Shown here: piece after piece, positions 25,949-35,569 of the stretch
Layout: each line of letters starts with the position of its first letter
How positions within the stretch are numbered: position 1 is the first letter of the stretch
From: Muribaculaceae bacterium
Lineage (GTDB): Bacteria; Bacteroidota; Bacteroidia; Bacteroidales; Muribaculaceae
Assembly: GCA_017396945.1 (NCBI GenBank)
Contig: JAFQKI010000008.1
Coordinates: 1 to 64,000, forward strand
DNA length: 64,000 bases
Direction: 5' to 3'
Notes under the pieces: generated by a model
What the model was told of the DNA's origin: nothing
Seen by the model: the letters and a program-made list of their open reading frames with translations, nothing else
Database searches by the model: none
Translations under genes and position numbers: made by a program

Positions 25949-27445
25949 CTATTCTGAGATGATGGTGAAAGGTTTTGAGGTGAAGTTTTCAGAGACATCA
26001 ATGTGTAATTTGCCGTCGCGCAACACGGTGAAATCAAGTTTCAACGAGGTTATCCAATTGATATAGTGGATTTTTGCGCTTAGAGTATTGTCTTCGTTCC
26101 ACGCATAGCATGAGCCTGTGTAGAATGGTCCGGTAATGCCTGAGAAACGACCTTTGGCACTGATTGAGTAATGAGGATAACCGGCAAGTTGTGAGGTGCG
26201 CCATTCGTTATATCCCATCTCAATGGTCGAAACTTTGCCTTTGGCATCGGCCACCTCGATATTGGCACAGCTATCGGTGAAGTTAAATTTGATTGATTTC
26301 CAACCAAGTTTGTTATCGGGCAATATAAACGTTTTGCCGTTGTATTTACCCTCTGCCGAACTGTCTTTCTTGCCTTGAAGCAATGGCAAAGACGCGTCTG
26401 TCTCATAGCGTGCAAGTGCTTCAAGTTGGGCAGGGACAGCCTCAACAGGGCAATTCAAACAATTTTTTACAACAGTGTTCCAGATATACCCACGTTCGGG
26501 CCAGCCTTTACTACGAGAGCATTGATTGAGTACCACCACCATATTTTTTTGCGGAACGATGATGATATATTGACCGAAAGCACCGTCGGCACGCCATGCG
26601 CCGGGGTATTCACAAAGCCATATTTGATAACCATAGTCATTGGCATCACGCACCACATGAACAGTCATCATTTTGTCGATCCACTCTTCCGATACAAGCT
26701 GCTTGCCGTTCCATTTACCTTTATTGAGGAGTAATTGACCAAAAAGCGCTTGAGAGTGTGATGACATATAGATACCCCAGCCACCTGTCACGATGCCTTT
26801 AGGACAGCGTTCCCATTCCACATCGGAAACTCCCATGGGACCAAACACGCGCTCATTGAGCAAGTCGAGAATGTTTTTGCCTGTGACCTTTTGTACCACC
26901 GCCGAGAGCAGATAGGTTTCTATAGAGTCGTAGGAATATCTTTCGCCCGGAGTCGCGGCAAGCGGGCGCGATAGGTAGTAGCTCACCCAGTCGGTCTGCG
27001 AGTTGCGCATTCCGCCATTGGTTTTAAAGCCCGAACGCATAGTCAACACATCGTCGATTGTCACTCCGGCGATATACTCCTCATATTCAGGGAAAAACTT
27101 TGTCAATGGGTCGTCAACGCTCAACAAGCCGTCATCGACAGCCAACCCCACAGCAACGGCAGTGAAAGTTTTTGAAACTGAATAAAGTGTGTGGCGGTCT
27201 TCGGCTCGGAACGGAGCGGGATGCAACTCGCCCGCGATTTTGCCATCGACCATCACAATGAGGTGATGCAACTCGGTGAGGTCGCTTGTCAACAACGAGT
27301 CATACAGCAACGTAAGTTGTTGCGGCTCGATGCCCAACGATGTGGGAGCCACCGATTTTATCTTTGTTTCACCACTCGCCGAGACAGCCATCAACGCTAT
27401 CACGGCACACATTGTCACTCTCAAAAACAAATTCACTTTTCTCAT
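25949..27445 (-). CDS. Exported serine hydrolase, class C beta-lactamase family
   Basis: The product is 498 residues from the ATG at 27445. A longer frame up to 27601 only translates the repeats of the leader. A signal peptide (MRKVNLFLRV to SASGET) is followed by a beta-lactamase/D-alanyl-D-alanine peptidase domain with the nucleophile motif SVSK (Ser89, Lys92) and GERYSYDS at the second active-site position. About 120 further residues form a beta-rich C-terminal domain. Such proteins may cleave peptidoglycan-related or ester substrates. Resistance to beta-lactams should not be assumed. A promoter box lies 26 bases upstream. Confidence 0.85.
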   Translation of the reverse strand: MRKVNLFLRVTMCAVIALMAVSASGETKIKSVAPTSLGIEPQQLTLLYDSLLTSDLTELHHLIVMVDGKIAGELHPAPFRAEDRHTLYSVSKTFTAVAVGLAVDDGLLSVDDPLTKFFPEYEEYIAGVTIDDVLTMRSGFKTNGGMRNSQTDWVSYYLSRPLAATPGERYSYDSIETYLLSAVVQKVTGKNILDLLNERVFGPMGVSDVEWERCPKGIVTGGWGIYMSSHSQALFGQLLLNKGKWNGKQLVSEEWIDKMMTVHVVRDANDYGYQIWLCEYPGAWRADGAFGQYIIIVPQKNMVVVLNQCSRSKGWPERGYIWNTVVKNCLNCPVEAVPAQLEALARYETDASLPLLQGKKDSSAEGKYNGKTFILPDNKLGWKSIKFNFTDSCANIEVADAKGKVSTIEMGYNEWRTSQLAGYPHYSISAKGRFSGITGPFYTGSCYAWNEDNTLSAKIHYINWITSLKLDFTVLRDGKLHIDVSENFTSKPFTIISE

Positions 27446-27470
27446 ATTTATATATCGTTGATTTTGAATA

Positions 27471-27478
27471 CAAAAATA
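27471..27478 (-). promoter_or_regulatory. Promoter -7 box for the serine hydrolase
   Basis: TATTTTTG on the minus strand, 26 bases before the ATG at 27445. The 24-bp direct repeats begin six bases upstream of it. Confidence 0.6.
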
Positions 27479-27483
27479 ATGAT

Positions 27484-27540
27484 ATACCCCAAAATCCCAA
27501 AATGTTTTTACACAAAATACCCCAAAATCCCAAAATGTTT
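27484..27540. repeat. 24-bp perfect direct repeat pair
   Basis: 27484-27507 and 27517-27540 are identical over 24 bases with a 33-base period. They sit just upstream of the serine hydrolase promoter box, where -33 and activator sites would be. Confidence 0.85.
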
Positions 27541-27607
27541 GAGGTTTTAGATAGTTTCTTAAGCGGAATTTTGGCATCAACAAGCAAGAAGCGCCATGCA
27601 AAATCCG

Positions 27608-27707
27608 AATTTCTTAAAGTTTTAGAGAAATTAATTCCGAAAATCTTATAATAATTTCGGATTTCATTCCCAATTTCTTATAATAAATTTGGATTTATCC
27701 GCTTTAT
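27608..27707. repeat. Degenerate 32-base repeats and inverted repeats
   Basis: Units starting TCTTA at 27612, 27644 and 27676 have a 32-base period. The second and third agree at 18 of their first 20 bases. Overlapping inverted repeats include AATTTCT/AGAAATT around 27608-27632 and CCGAAA/TTTCGG around 27637-27660. They lie upstream of the ATPase gene. Confidence 0.6.
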
Positions 27708-27728
27708 TTTGTTACTTTGCCCCATAAA

Positions 27729-28871
27729 ATGAAGCAAAAAAATATGATACAACGAACACTAACTCCAAAAATCATACACGAACTCAACAATAATAAAGCA
27801 TTGTTATTGATGGGTGCTCGCCAAGTAGGGAAATCAACCCTTCTAAAAGAACTATTTGACGGCGACAATAGAGTTTTATGGCTCAATGGAGATGAAAGTG
27901 ACGTGAGAAACGCATTTGACGAAATATCATCAACTCGCATCAAAGCCATTGTCGGCAACAAAACAATCGTTATTATCGACGAGGCTCAGCGCATTAAAGA
28001 GATCGGACTTAAATTAAAACTGATTACCGACCAGCTCAATGGAGTAAAGGTAATCGCAACAGGTAGTTCATCCTTTGAACTGGCAAACAAGGTCAATGAA
28101 TCACTCGCCGGACGCAAACGCGAATTCAGGATGTATCCAATCTCATTTGCCGAGATGGTTAATCACACTGACTTACTTACAGAAAAAAGACTAATCCCAC
28201 ATAGACTTGTTTATGGTTACTATCCCGAAGTCGTAACCAACCAAGGAGAAGAACGAGATATTCTGAAGGAACTCACCGACAGCATCTTATATAAAGACAT
28301 TTTATCACTCGATTCAATAGGCAAACCCGACAAATTACAACGACTGCTTCAGGCTCTCGCATTTCAGATCGGGTCACAAGTATCTTATAACGAACTTGCG
28401 ACACTCATAGGTCTTGATTCAAAAACCATTGAACGATACATCGATATTTTAGAGAAAAGCTATATTATATTTCGACTTAATTCTTATGCGAGAAATCTGC
28501 GTAACGAGCTTAAGACTAGTCGCAAAATTTATTTCTATGATAATGGAATACGCAATGCAATCATAGGAAATTACTCAATACTTGAAAGCAGGTCAAACGA
28601 AGAAAAAGGGGCTTTGTGGGAAAACTTCATAATCTCGGAACGGCTTAAACATCTATCAACATCAGGTTTTTATGGCTCCACATGGTTTTGGCGCACTCAA
28701 CAACAAAAAGAGATAGATTTCCTTGAGGAAGAAGATGGCAAACTAAAAGCGTTTGAATTTAAATGGAACCCTCGCGCAAAAGCAAAACTTCCATTATCGT
28801 TTACCAACGCCTATCCCGATTGCGCATTTAATGTTATAACACCCGATAATATCGAGGATTTTATATATTAA
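27729..28871 (+). CDS. AAA-type ATPase of the AAA_14/DUF4143 family
   Basis: The product is 380 residues from the ATG at 27729, with another ATG at 27744. The P-loop is GARQVGKST (residues 29-37), followed by a Walker B-like IVIIDEAQ and the family's arginine-containing ATGSSSFEL. The C-terminal half is DUF4143, with KIYFYDNGIRNAI and the nuclease-like ending KEIDFLEEEDGKLKAFEFKW. These proteins are common singletons in anaerobes and have no agreed function. The repeat-rich region upstream and the AT-rich sequence suggest an accessory gene. A TTACTTTG box at 27712-27719 may be its promoter. Confidence 0.85.
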   Translation: MKQKNMIQRTLTPKIIHELNNNKALLLMGARQVGKSTLLKELFDGDNRVLWLNGDESDVRNAFDEISSTRIKAIVGNKTIVIIDEAQRIKEIGLKLKLITDQLNGVKVIATGSSSFELANKVNESLAGRKREFRMYPISFAEMVNHTDLLTEKRLIPHRLVYGYYPEVVTNQGEERDILKELTDSILYKDILSLDSIGKPDKLQRLLQALAFQIGSQVSYNELATLIGLDSKTIERYIDILEKSYIIFRLNSYARNLRNELKTSRKIYFYDNGIRNAIIGNYSILESRSNEEKGALWENFIISERLKHLSTSGFYGSTWFWRTQQQKEIDFLEEEDGKLKAFEFKWNPRAKAKLPLSFTNAYPDCAFNVITPDNIEDFIY

Positions 28872-28896
28872 CCCGGTTTCTGTAAATTATTTTGCG

Positions 28897-28904
28897 TATC
28901 TTTG
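28897..28904 (+). promoter_or_regulatory. Promoter -7 box for the radical SAM gene
   Basis: TATCTTTG matches the consensus and ends 22 bases before the ATG at 28927. Confidence 0.65.
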
Positions 28905-28926
28905 TGTTACAAAAAAACGTAGAAAG

Positions 28927-29703
28927 ATGGTGACGGTATTGTTTCATTCGACGGTTTTTGGGCCGATACACAGCCGACGGCTCGGTGTCTCGTTGGGGGT
29001 AAATCTCTCGCCCAACGATGGGAAGGTGTGTTCGTTTGACTGCATCTATTGTGAAGCCGGCTACAATGCCCAAGGCACAGGGACAACAGGAATGCCACCG
29101 CGCGAAGCCGTGAGACAGCAGCTTGAAGAAAAATTGTCGGCAATGGTCAATGCCGGTGAGCATCTCGACGTAATCACATTCTCAGGCAATGGCGAGCCGA
29201 CACTACACCCGCAATTTGCCGAAATCATCGATGACACCATATCTCTACGCGACAAGTATTTCCCCGACGTGAAAATAAGCGTGTTGAGCAACTCGACTCG
29301 CTTAGATCGCGACAACGTGGTAAATGCCTTGCTCAAAGTCGATAACAACATCCTGAAACTTGACTCGGCTATCACCTCGACAATGCGATTGATCGACTGC
29401 CCGGTTTCCCCCTCGTTCACAAGTGAAGAGGTTATCCGGCAATTAGCTCAAATCGGCAACCGGTGCATCATCCAGACAATGCTATTGCGCGGTTTCCACA
29501 ATGGACATCGCATCGACAATACTACCCCAGAGGAGATCAACGCGCTAATCGCGGCATACAAAGAGATAAAACCTGCAAGCGTGATGATATACTCAATCGA
29601 CCGCGCAACGCCTGAGGAAAACCTTGAAAAAGTATCGCGCGAAGAACTTGAGGAGATTGCACGACGCATTAGCGACAATGGTATAACCGTAACAACCGCA
29701 TAA
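28927..29703 (+). CDS. Radical SAM protein
   Basis: The 258-residue protein has the iron-sulfur motif CSFDCIYC (C35, C39, C42) after the opening FGPIHSRRLGVSLGVNL, and a SAM-binding FSGNGEPTLHP. The sequence type is close to the family annotated as radical SAM proteins related to Wyosine/PflA-type enzymes. The substrate is not known. An LD-carboxypeptidase gene begins two bases after its stop, so they share a transcript. Confidence 0.85.
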   Translation: MVTVLFHSTVFGPIHSRRLGVSLGVNLSPNDGKVCSFDCIYCEAGYNAQGTGTTGMPPREAVRQQLEEKLSAMVNAGEHLDVITFSGNGEPTLHPQFAEIIDDTISLRDKYFPDVKISVLSNSTRLDRDNVVNALLKVDNNILKLDSAITSTMRLIDCPVSPSFTSEEVIRQLAQIGNRCIIQTMLLRGFHNGHRIDNTTPEEINALIAAYKEIKPASVMIYSIDRATPEENLEKVSREELEEIARRISDNGITVTTA

Positions 29704-29705
29704 CT

Positions 29706-30629
29706 ATGAATAAATTCAATCACAAAGACACTATATATCCCCGACCGCTTAAAAGCGGCGACCGCATAGCCATATTATCGCCCGCCGGCATCATAAACCC
29801 GAAACTCGTTACCGACTCGATACCGGTACTCAAAGCTCAAGGATGGGATCCGGTGGTGATGCCTCACGCATTAGGTCAGAGCGGGTCTTACAGCGGGACA
29901 AAACAAGACCGGCTTTCAGACTTGAAAGAAGCGTTTTCAGACCCGTCGGTGCGCGCCATCCTATGCTCGCGAGGGGGGTACGGTGTGGTGCATCTGATGG
30001 ATGAGCTGTCACAACTCCCTATCGAAGATGACCCCAAATGGGTAATCGGTTATAGCGACATCTCGGCACTACATGCCCTCATGGCATCAAAAGGGATCGC
30101 GAGCATACACGCCTCAATGGCTAAAATAATCGCCAAAGGGGATAGCGACCCCAACAACCAACATCTTTTCAAATTCTTGCGTGGCGAGCGACCGCCACAC
30201 ACATTCAAGGGAGATCGCTACAATCGATTGGGGCAGGTTGAAGGGACCTTGTTGGGTGGCAACCTCGCTGTGATAGCCGAACTAATCAACACCCCATACG
30301 ACGTAATTCAAGAAGACTCTATCTTGTTTATCGAGGACGTGTCGGAACCGATATATAAAATCGAGCGCATAATGTATCAGTTGAGACTGAGCGGTGTGCT
30401 TGGCAAATTACGAGGTCTCATCGTCGGACAATTTACCGACTATAAAGCCGACAAAAACTATGACACGATGGAGACCATGATACGCGACATGGTGTCGCCT
30501 TACAACTATCCGGTAGCGTTTAATGTCCCTATCGGACACGTTGATTACAACATCCCTATTTTATGTCGCTCACATATTACCCTGAAGGTTAATCACTCAG
30601 GCGACAACAGCATAATTTATTGGCGCTAA
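29706..30629 (+). CDS. LD-carboxypeptidase, peptidase family S66
   Basis: The 307-residue protein resembles LdcA/MccF. Family markers include GDRIAILSPAG, CSRGGYG and GYSDISALH, whose Ser117 is the expected nucleophile. EGTLLGGNL and a late His in GHVDYNIPI supply the Glu and His. LdcA removes the terminal D-alanine from muropeptide tetrapeptides during wall recycling, and MccF-like members cleave microcin C instead. No signal peptide is visible, consistent with a cytoplasmic recycling enzyme. Confidence 0.9.
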   Translation: MNKFNHKDTIYPRPLKSGDRIAILSPAGIINPKLVTDSIPVLKAQGWDPVVMPHALGQSGSYSGTKQDRLSDLKEAFSDPSVRAILCSRGGYGVVHLMDELSQLPIEDDPKWVIGYSDISALHALMASKGIASIHASMAKIIAKGDSDPNNQHLFKFLRGERPPHTFKGDRYNRLGQVEGTLLGGNLAVIAELINTPYDVIQEDSILFIEDVSEPIYKIERIMYQLRLSGVLGKLRGLIVGQFTDYKADKNYDTMETMIRDMVSPYNYPVAFNVPIGHVDYNIPILCRSHITLKVNHSGDNSIIYWR

Positions 30630-30665
30630 CCCGATTATTTTAATTTATAAAACCATTATTTTGTC

Positions 30666-31103
30666 ATGAAAAAAGTTTTTCTTTTAATCCTCGGACTTGT
30701 CTCACTTGCTATAAATGCACAAGCAGAAGTTTATGAGGCTGATGCCTCAACCATTGAAAGCGTTACCGGTAGCAACTATCGTTACCCTATAGTTATTGAT
30801 TTCTATGCCACATGGTGTGGACCTTGTCAGTATTACAGCCCGATTGTAGAAGAAACCGCCGACAAATATAGCGAGAAGGTGATATTTCTTAAAGTCGATA
30901 TTGACAACAACCCCAGCCTATGTGATCAATTCAACATTCAGTGTGTCCCGACCACGATTATCATCTACAACAAAAGGAACAAACACTTGCGTTATGAGAG
31001 GACTATGGAAGCTAGCGAACTCAGCGATGCGATTAATGAGGCGTTAAACAAGCAATCCGGAAATCAAAACAACCCTATTAACAGTGTTTTCAATCGCCGA
31101 TAG
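30666..31103 (+). CDS. Exported thioredoxin-like protein
   Basis: The 145-residue protein has a signal peptide (MKKVFLLILGLVSLAINAQA) and a thioredoxin domain with the active site WCGPC (C51, C54) and the cis-proline segment CVPTT. It should act in the periplasm as a reductase or isomerase. A Lys/Asn-rich tail follows. It lies 36 bases after the LD-carboxypeptidase gene. Confidence 0.9.
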   Translation: MKKVFLLILGLVSLAINAQAEVYEADASTIESVTGSNYRYPIVIDFYATWCGPCQYYSPIVEETADKYSEKVIFLKVDIDNNPSLCDQFNIQCVPTTIIIYNKRNKHLRYERTMEASELSDAINEALNKQSGNQNNPINSVFNRR

Positions 31104-31118
31104 AGCTTAACGATAGCT

Positions 31119-31715
31119 TTAGAATAACGTCAATTGCGGGTCTAAGAGTCGGAATGACATGCGGTGGAGTGGAGTAACCCCATATTGCTCTATCGCGGCT
31201 CTATGGGCTTTTGTGGGATAACCCTTATTCACATCCCATCCATATTGAGGATACTCATCATGAAGACGCATCATGTATTCGTCGCGATGTGTTTTTGCAA
31301 GAATAGATGCCGCGGCAATGTTGCCATATCGTCCGTCCCCTTTGACAAAGGTTGTCCACTCGATGTCGCCATAGGGCTTAAATCTATTGCCATCAACGAT
31401 AATACCTCCGGGAACAATGCTCAGTCCATCTAAGGCTCGATGCATTGCAAGAATTGACGCATTGAGAATGTTTATCTCGTCGATTTCCTGAGCAGTCACA
31501 ATCCCGACAGCCCAAGCCAACGCCTCAGCCTCGATAATCGGGCGCAGTTTTTCACGTCGCGCCTCGGTCAATTGTTTGGAATCATTTAGCAAAGGGTGAT
31601 GAAAATCATCGGGCAGAATTACCGCAGCCGCATAAACTGCCCCTGCAAGACATCCCCGGCCGGCTTCATCGCAGCCTGCCTCGGAACGTCCTGATATGTA
31701 ACATGTGGGGAGCAT
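31119..31715 (-). CDS. rnhB: Ribonuclease HII
   Basis: The 198-residue enzyme cleaves RNA-DNA hybrids and removes misincorporated ribonucleotides. The start is the ATG at 31715, just before [13 protein letters not shown], with the catalytic Asp16 and Glu17. A longer frame would run back into the upstream ligase gene. VDGNRF and [13 protein letters not shown] follow as expected. It begins seven bases after the acyl-CoA ligase stop. Confidence 0.95.
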   Translation of the reverse strand: MLPTCYISGRSEAGCDEAGRGCLAGAVYAAAVILPDDFHHPLLNDSKQLTEARREKLRPIIEAEALAWAVGIVTAQEIDEINILNASILAMHRALDGLSIVPGGIIVDGNRFKPYGDIEWTTFVKGDGRYGNIAAASILAKTHRDEYMMRLHDEYPQYGWDVNKGYPTKAHRAAIEQYGVTPLHRMSFRLLDPQLTLF

Positions 31716-31722
31716 ACCTCTA

Positions 31723-33624
31723 TTATGCAAGTGCTTCAATGTTGCGTGGGTTGAGCAGTTGTTTACCTTCAGGGGTGTACATGTACTCAATGCGGTCGGC
31801 ATAGGCTTTTTCGATTTTGCCACGCACCATTTTCATTGTACTGTTAATCATTTGGTTTTGCTCGCTAAATGGTTCGGCAAGCACGGCAAAGCATGTGGGC
31901 AACCAGCGGTCGGGGAACATGGTTTCGTGTGCGCCACCCTTCTTAAACATCGCTACATCTGCCTCAATAAGTTTCAACGCCTCAATGCGCCCTTCTTCGG
32001 TTTTTAGAGACAATCCTTTTTCGGCGAGCGCACGTTTAAGGTAATCCTTATTGGGAACAAGCACAGCGGTAGTGTATTGAGATTGATTGTTATAAAGCAT
32101 CACTTGGTCAATTGATGGAGCAAGTTGAACCATTGCTTCCTCGATTCCCTCGGGACTGTATTTCTCTCCGTCGCTTGAGATTAGGAGACTTTTGAAGCGA
32201 CCTTTTACATAAAGAAGTCCTTCGGCAGTCATATACCCAAGGTCACCGGTATATAGATAACCATCGCGAATGGTTTCGGCGGTAGATTCGGGGTTTTTCC
32301 AGTAGCCCGCCATGACGTTTTCTCCTTTCACGACGATTTCTCCCATTTGACCGAGTGGCAATTCTTTTCCGTTGTCGTCACAAATTTTCAAATCGATAGG
32401 CTTGACGAGTTTACCACTTGACCCGAAACGATATTTTGTAGGGCCATTAGACGACAATACCGGCGTTGCCTCAGAGAGTCCATAACCTTGATACATGGGC
32501 ATACCCACACCCACATAGAATTTTTGCAAATCTTTGTCGAGCAAAGCTCCACCACCAATGAAGAAACGCATCTCGCCACCGAAATTCTCACGCACTTTCG
32601 AGAATATCAATTTGTCGAATAGCGCGACAAGCGGTTTCAAAAGGATGCGCACACCTTTGCTATCAAGATTGCTATCGCCATAGTAGGCTTGTTTCACTTT
32701 TAAGCCAAAATTGAAGAGACGTTCGGTAGTTTTGCCTTTGGCACGGATTGCCTGCTCGATATTCTTTTTGAAAGTCTTGGCAAGTGCGGGAACGCTAAGT
32801 ATGAAATGAGGCTTAACCTCTTTTATGTTAAGCGGAATGTTCTTGAGAGTTTCAAGAGGAGTTCTACCCACTTGTACTGTAGCGGCAGTAGCTCCTTGCG
32901 CCATCATGATATAGAACCCAACGACATGGGCAAAGCAATGGTCGAGAGGAAGAATGATAAGAGTGCGCCATGTCTCGTCAATATCTACGAGGGTAAGTGA
33001 TTGCTCGACATTGGCTGTATAATTGCGATGAGTAAGTACTACACCTTTGGGGTCGGCTGTAGTGCCGCTTGTATAGGTAATGGTAGCATAATCATCGTTT
33101 TGGATTGATTGAGCCACGCTCAAAAACTCTTCCTTAGTGTGAGAGGCGAGGAAGTCATCACCCATTTTCAATACTTCGTCGAGTGCGATTTCCTTGTCTT
33201 CGTAGTTTTCTATTTTATCAAACACGATGATTTGTTTCACATCAGGAAGCTCATCTTTGATAGCACGCACTTTCTTTAATTGAGTTCCCGATACCATGAT
33301 GTATTTCACATCGCCATGTGTGAGACGAAACATCAAGTCGTTTCTCTCTTCAAGTTTTATAGAGAGGGGGACATTCACCGCTCCGGCATAGAACATGGCA
33401 AGCTCGCCTACAATCCACATATTGCGACCCTCGCTCAACAACGCCATGTTATCCCCTTTTTTCACTCCAAGGGCTTGCAATCCGGCGCCAAGGCGATACA
33501 CTTGTTCTTTTACTTGCGTATAGGTTGTCGGTTCAAACTTTTTTCCTGTTTTTTCAAGTAGGAATGTGTTGTTTGGATATCGTTTTACCGATGCTTCAAA
33601 CAAGTCAACGATAGTTTTTTTCAT
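31723..33624 (-). CDS. Long-chain acyl-CoA ligase (AMP-forming)
   Basis: The 633-residue adenylate-forming enzyme activates fatty acids with ATP and CoA. It has the phosphate loop [11 protein letters not shown] (residues 184-194), YGLSEATP and the hinge motif YTGDLG followed by [19 protein letters not shown]. Length and order match FadD-type ligases. It is in one unit with rnhB. The exact chain length used cannot be told from sequence. Confidence 0.9.
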   Translation of the reverse strand: MKKTIVDLFEASVKRYPNNTFLLEKTGKKFEPTTYTQVKEQVYRLGAGLQALGVKKGDNMALLSEGRNMWIVGELAMFYAGAVNVPLSIKLEERNDLMFRLTHGDVKYIMVSGTQLKKVRAIKDELPDVKQIIVFDKIENYEDKEIALDEVLKMGDDFLASHTKEEFLSVAQSIQNDDYATITYTSGTTADPKGVVLTHRNYTANVEQSLTLVDIDETWRTLIILPLDHCFAHVVGFYIMMAQGATAATVQVGRTPLETLKNIPLNIKEVKPHFILSVPALAKTFKKNIEQAIRAKGKTTERLFNFGLKVKQAYYGDSNLDSKGVRILLKPLVALFDKLIFSKVRENFGGEMRFFIGGGALLDKDLQKFYVGVGMPMYQGYGLSEATPVLSSNGPTKYRFGSSGKLVKPIDLKICDDNGKELPLGQMGEIVVKGENVMAGYWKNPESTAETIRDGYLYTGDLGYMTAEGLLYVKGRFKSLLISSDGEKYSPEGIEEAMVQLAPSIDQVMLYNNQSQYTTAVLVPNKDYLKRALAEKGLSLKTEEGRIEALKLIEADVAMFKKGGAHETMFPDRWLPTCFAVLAEPFSEQNQMINSTMKMVRGKIEKAYADRIEYMYTPEGKQLLNPRNIEALA

Positions 33625-33660
33625 ATTCCTGAAATTAGTTGATATTTTTGTTTTATAGAC

Positions 33661-33701
33661 ATAACAGGGAAAGTGTCGTTATACTACACTTTCCCTGTTA
33701 T
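33661..33701 (-). terminator. Terminator of the Na/phosphate cotransporter gene
   Basis: A perfect 16-bp stem (33661-33676 with 33686-33701) with a 9-base loop, 25 bases beyond the stop of the cotransporter gene on the minus strand. Confidence 0.8.
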
Positions 33702-33725
33702 AAATTTCACATTATAATTTATAGA

Positions 33726-35480
33726 TTATTCTTTGTGTTTGAGAAACCAACCTTTGACGGTATCAACAACATTGATTATATAGTCGCCGGTCTTTTCAAG
33801 GTCGGCAATAATATCCATGTAATAGATACCGGCGGGATATTCATAATGCTTGTTGTTGATGTTTTCAACATTGGCAGAGCGCAATTGGTTGCGCAGATTG
33901 TTTATCTCACGTTCTTTGTTGTAAGATTCATTAATTTCGGCATCTCTGACATCCTCAAGGTCGGCGAGCAATGTGAGCATATTTTCCATTGCCTCTTTCA
34001 CGTAGTCAAACATGCGGTCGATATTGCTATAAATCTCATCGTTGAACTTCACACCGCTATCTTGCTTGCGTAGCAATATCTTTGCGACACCAAAGCAACT
34101 ATCGGCAATGCTCTCAATCTCAGAGATGATATTGAGCATAGCGGCGATGCGTTGTTTACCATTGCTTGACAAACGCCCCTCGGCACAACGATTGAGGTAA
34201 TTGGCAATTTCAATTTCCATGCGGTCGGAGATCTCCTCATATTTTTCAAGACGCGAATGCAATTTATTAAACTCTTCGCTACCCTCTTTGGAATGAACCA
34301 ACTCTTGTGCCATATTAAGCATGCGCTCAACACGCTCGGCATATACGGCAATCTCTTTTTCGGCTTGAGCCATATTCAACTCAGAAGCCGCTACACGACC
34401 ACTTGTGATATATGTAAGCTGGAACTCTTCATCGCTTTTATGCTTAGAGGGCATGATATGTTCCACAACTTTAACATACATACCGGTCATCCATATCATG
34501 ACACTTAGGTTTATCAGGTTGAAAATAGTGTGGAACATTGACAATCCAAATGATGCGCTAAGAGCCATTTTTGCAATTACTGTGGGGTCGTCTCCTGCAT
34601 AACTATAAAGCGCATTGGGATCGCCTTGTCCAAGAGTTTCTGTTACCCACACCGTCAAATCGGCAAACGGATAGAACAATGCCAACGCCCACACCGTACC
34701 TAAAACATTAAACATCAAGTGACACAAGGCAGCTCGCTTAGCGGCGAGATTAGCGCCCAATGAAGCGATAATAGGTGTTATGGTTGTACCGATGTTGCTA
34801 CCCAAAATCAATGCACAAGCCAAGTCAAATGTTATCCAACCTTTGGTGCACATAATCAACACGATAGCAATCGCCGCTGATGATGATTGAATAACCATTG
34901 TTATTACAATACCGAGAGCTATAAAAAGCAGTACCGATCCATATCCCATATCGGCATAATGTTGTAGGAAGCCAAATATCTCAGGACTTGATTTCAAGTC
35001 GGGGACACTGCCTTCTATCATATCAAGACCAATAAACAATACGGCAAAACCAAGAATAACTTCGCCTATAGATTTACGCTTGCTACGACTTGAGAATAAC
35101 AATGGCAAAGAGAATGCGATTAACGGATATGCAAACGCGGCGATGTCAACTTTAAAGCCAAACAATGTGATAATCCACGCTGTCGCAGTCGTCCCCACAT
35201 TGGCTCCCATTATAACCGCCACAGATTGAGCCAATGTCATCAATCCCGCACTCACAAAGCTCACAACCATCACGGTAGAAGCCGATGAACTTTGAATCAA
35301 AGCAGTAATCGAAAAACCGGTCAACGCACCGGTGAAACGATTGCGGGTCATTGCTCCAAGAATGTTACGAAGACCATTGCCGGCGGCTTTCTGAAGCCCT
35401 TCACTCATTAATGTCATACCGTAAAGGAACAAGCCCACGGCTCCGAGCAACGTTAGTAAATCTAAAATACCGTATTCCAT
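33726..35480 (-). CDS. Na/Pi-cotransporter family protein with PhoU-like domain
   Basis: The 584-residue inner-membrane protein has the two QSSSA repeats of the Na/Pi-cotransporter II family (near residues 63 and 198), each in a helix-rich half. About 240 residues of PhoU-like helical bundle follow (from about residue 345). Bacterial members move phosphate, often outward, with sodium. It is a single-gene unit with a strong promoter (35522-35552) and terminator. Confidence 0.9.
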   Translation of the reverse strand: MEYGILDLLTLLGAVGLFLYGMTLMSEGLQKAAGNGLRNILGAMTRNRFTGALTGFSITALIQSSSASTVMVVSFVSAGLMTLAQSVAVIMGANVGTTATAWIITLFGFKVDIAAFAYPLIAFSLPLLFSSRSKRKSIGEVILGFAVLFIGLDMIEGSVPDLKSSPEIFGFLQHYADMGYGSVLLFIALGIVITMVIQSSSAAIAIVLIMCTKGWITFDLACALILGSNIGTTITPIIASLGANLAAKRAALCHLMFNVLGTVWALALFYPFADLTVWVTETLGQGDPNALYSYAGDDPTVIAKMALSASFGLSMFHTIFNLINLSVMIWMTGMYVKVVEHIMPSKHKSDEEFQLTYITSGRVAASELNMAQAEKEIAVYAERVERMLNMAQELVHSKEGSEEFNKLHSRLEKYEEISDRMEIEIANYLNRCAEGRLSSNGKQRIAAMLNIISEIESIADSCFGVAKILLRKQDSGVKFNDEIYSNIDRMFDYVKEAMENMLTLLADLEDVRDAEINESYNKEREINNLRNQLRSANVENINNKHYEYPAGIYYMDIIADLEKTGDYIINVVDTVKGWFLKHKE

Positions 35481-35521
35481 AAAATTTTTAGATTAGTATT
35501 AGTCGTAATTTATTTCTCTCA

Positions 35522-35552
35522 CAAAGATAGATATTTATCGTAAAATTGCAAA
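35522..35552 (-). promoter_or_regulatory. Promoter (-33 and -7) for the Na/phosphate cotransporter
   Basis: On the minus strand TTTG (35552-35549) and TATCTTTG (35529-35522) are 19 bases apart, a near-perfect Bacteroidota promoter 42 bases upstream of the ATG. Confidence 0.8.
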
Positions 35553-35569
35553 ATTACGGAAATTTTGCG

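Noticed and set aside
27446-27601. N-terminal extension of the serine hydrolase with repeated FWDFGV
   Set aside because: It translates the 24-bp DNA repeats and lies upstream of the promoter box and of a proper signal peptide start at 27445.
27484-27707. CRISPR array
   Set aside because: Only two perfect copies with 9 bases between them, no spacer-sized unique segments and no cas genes.
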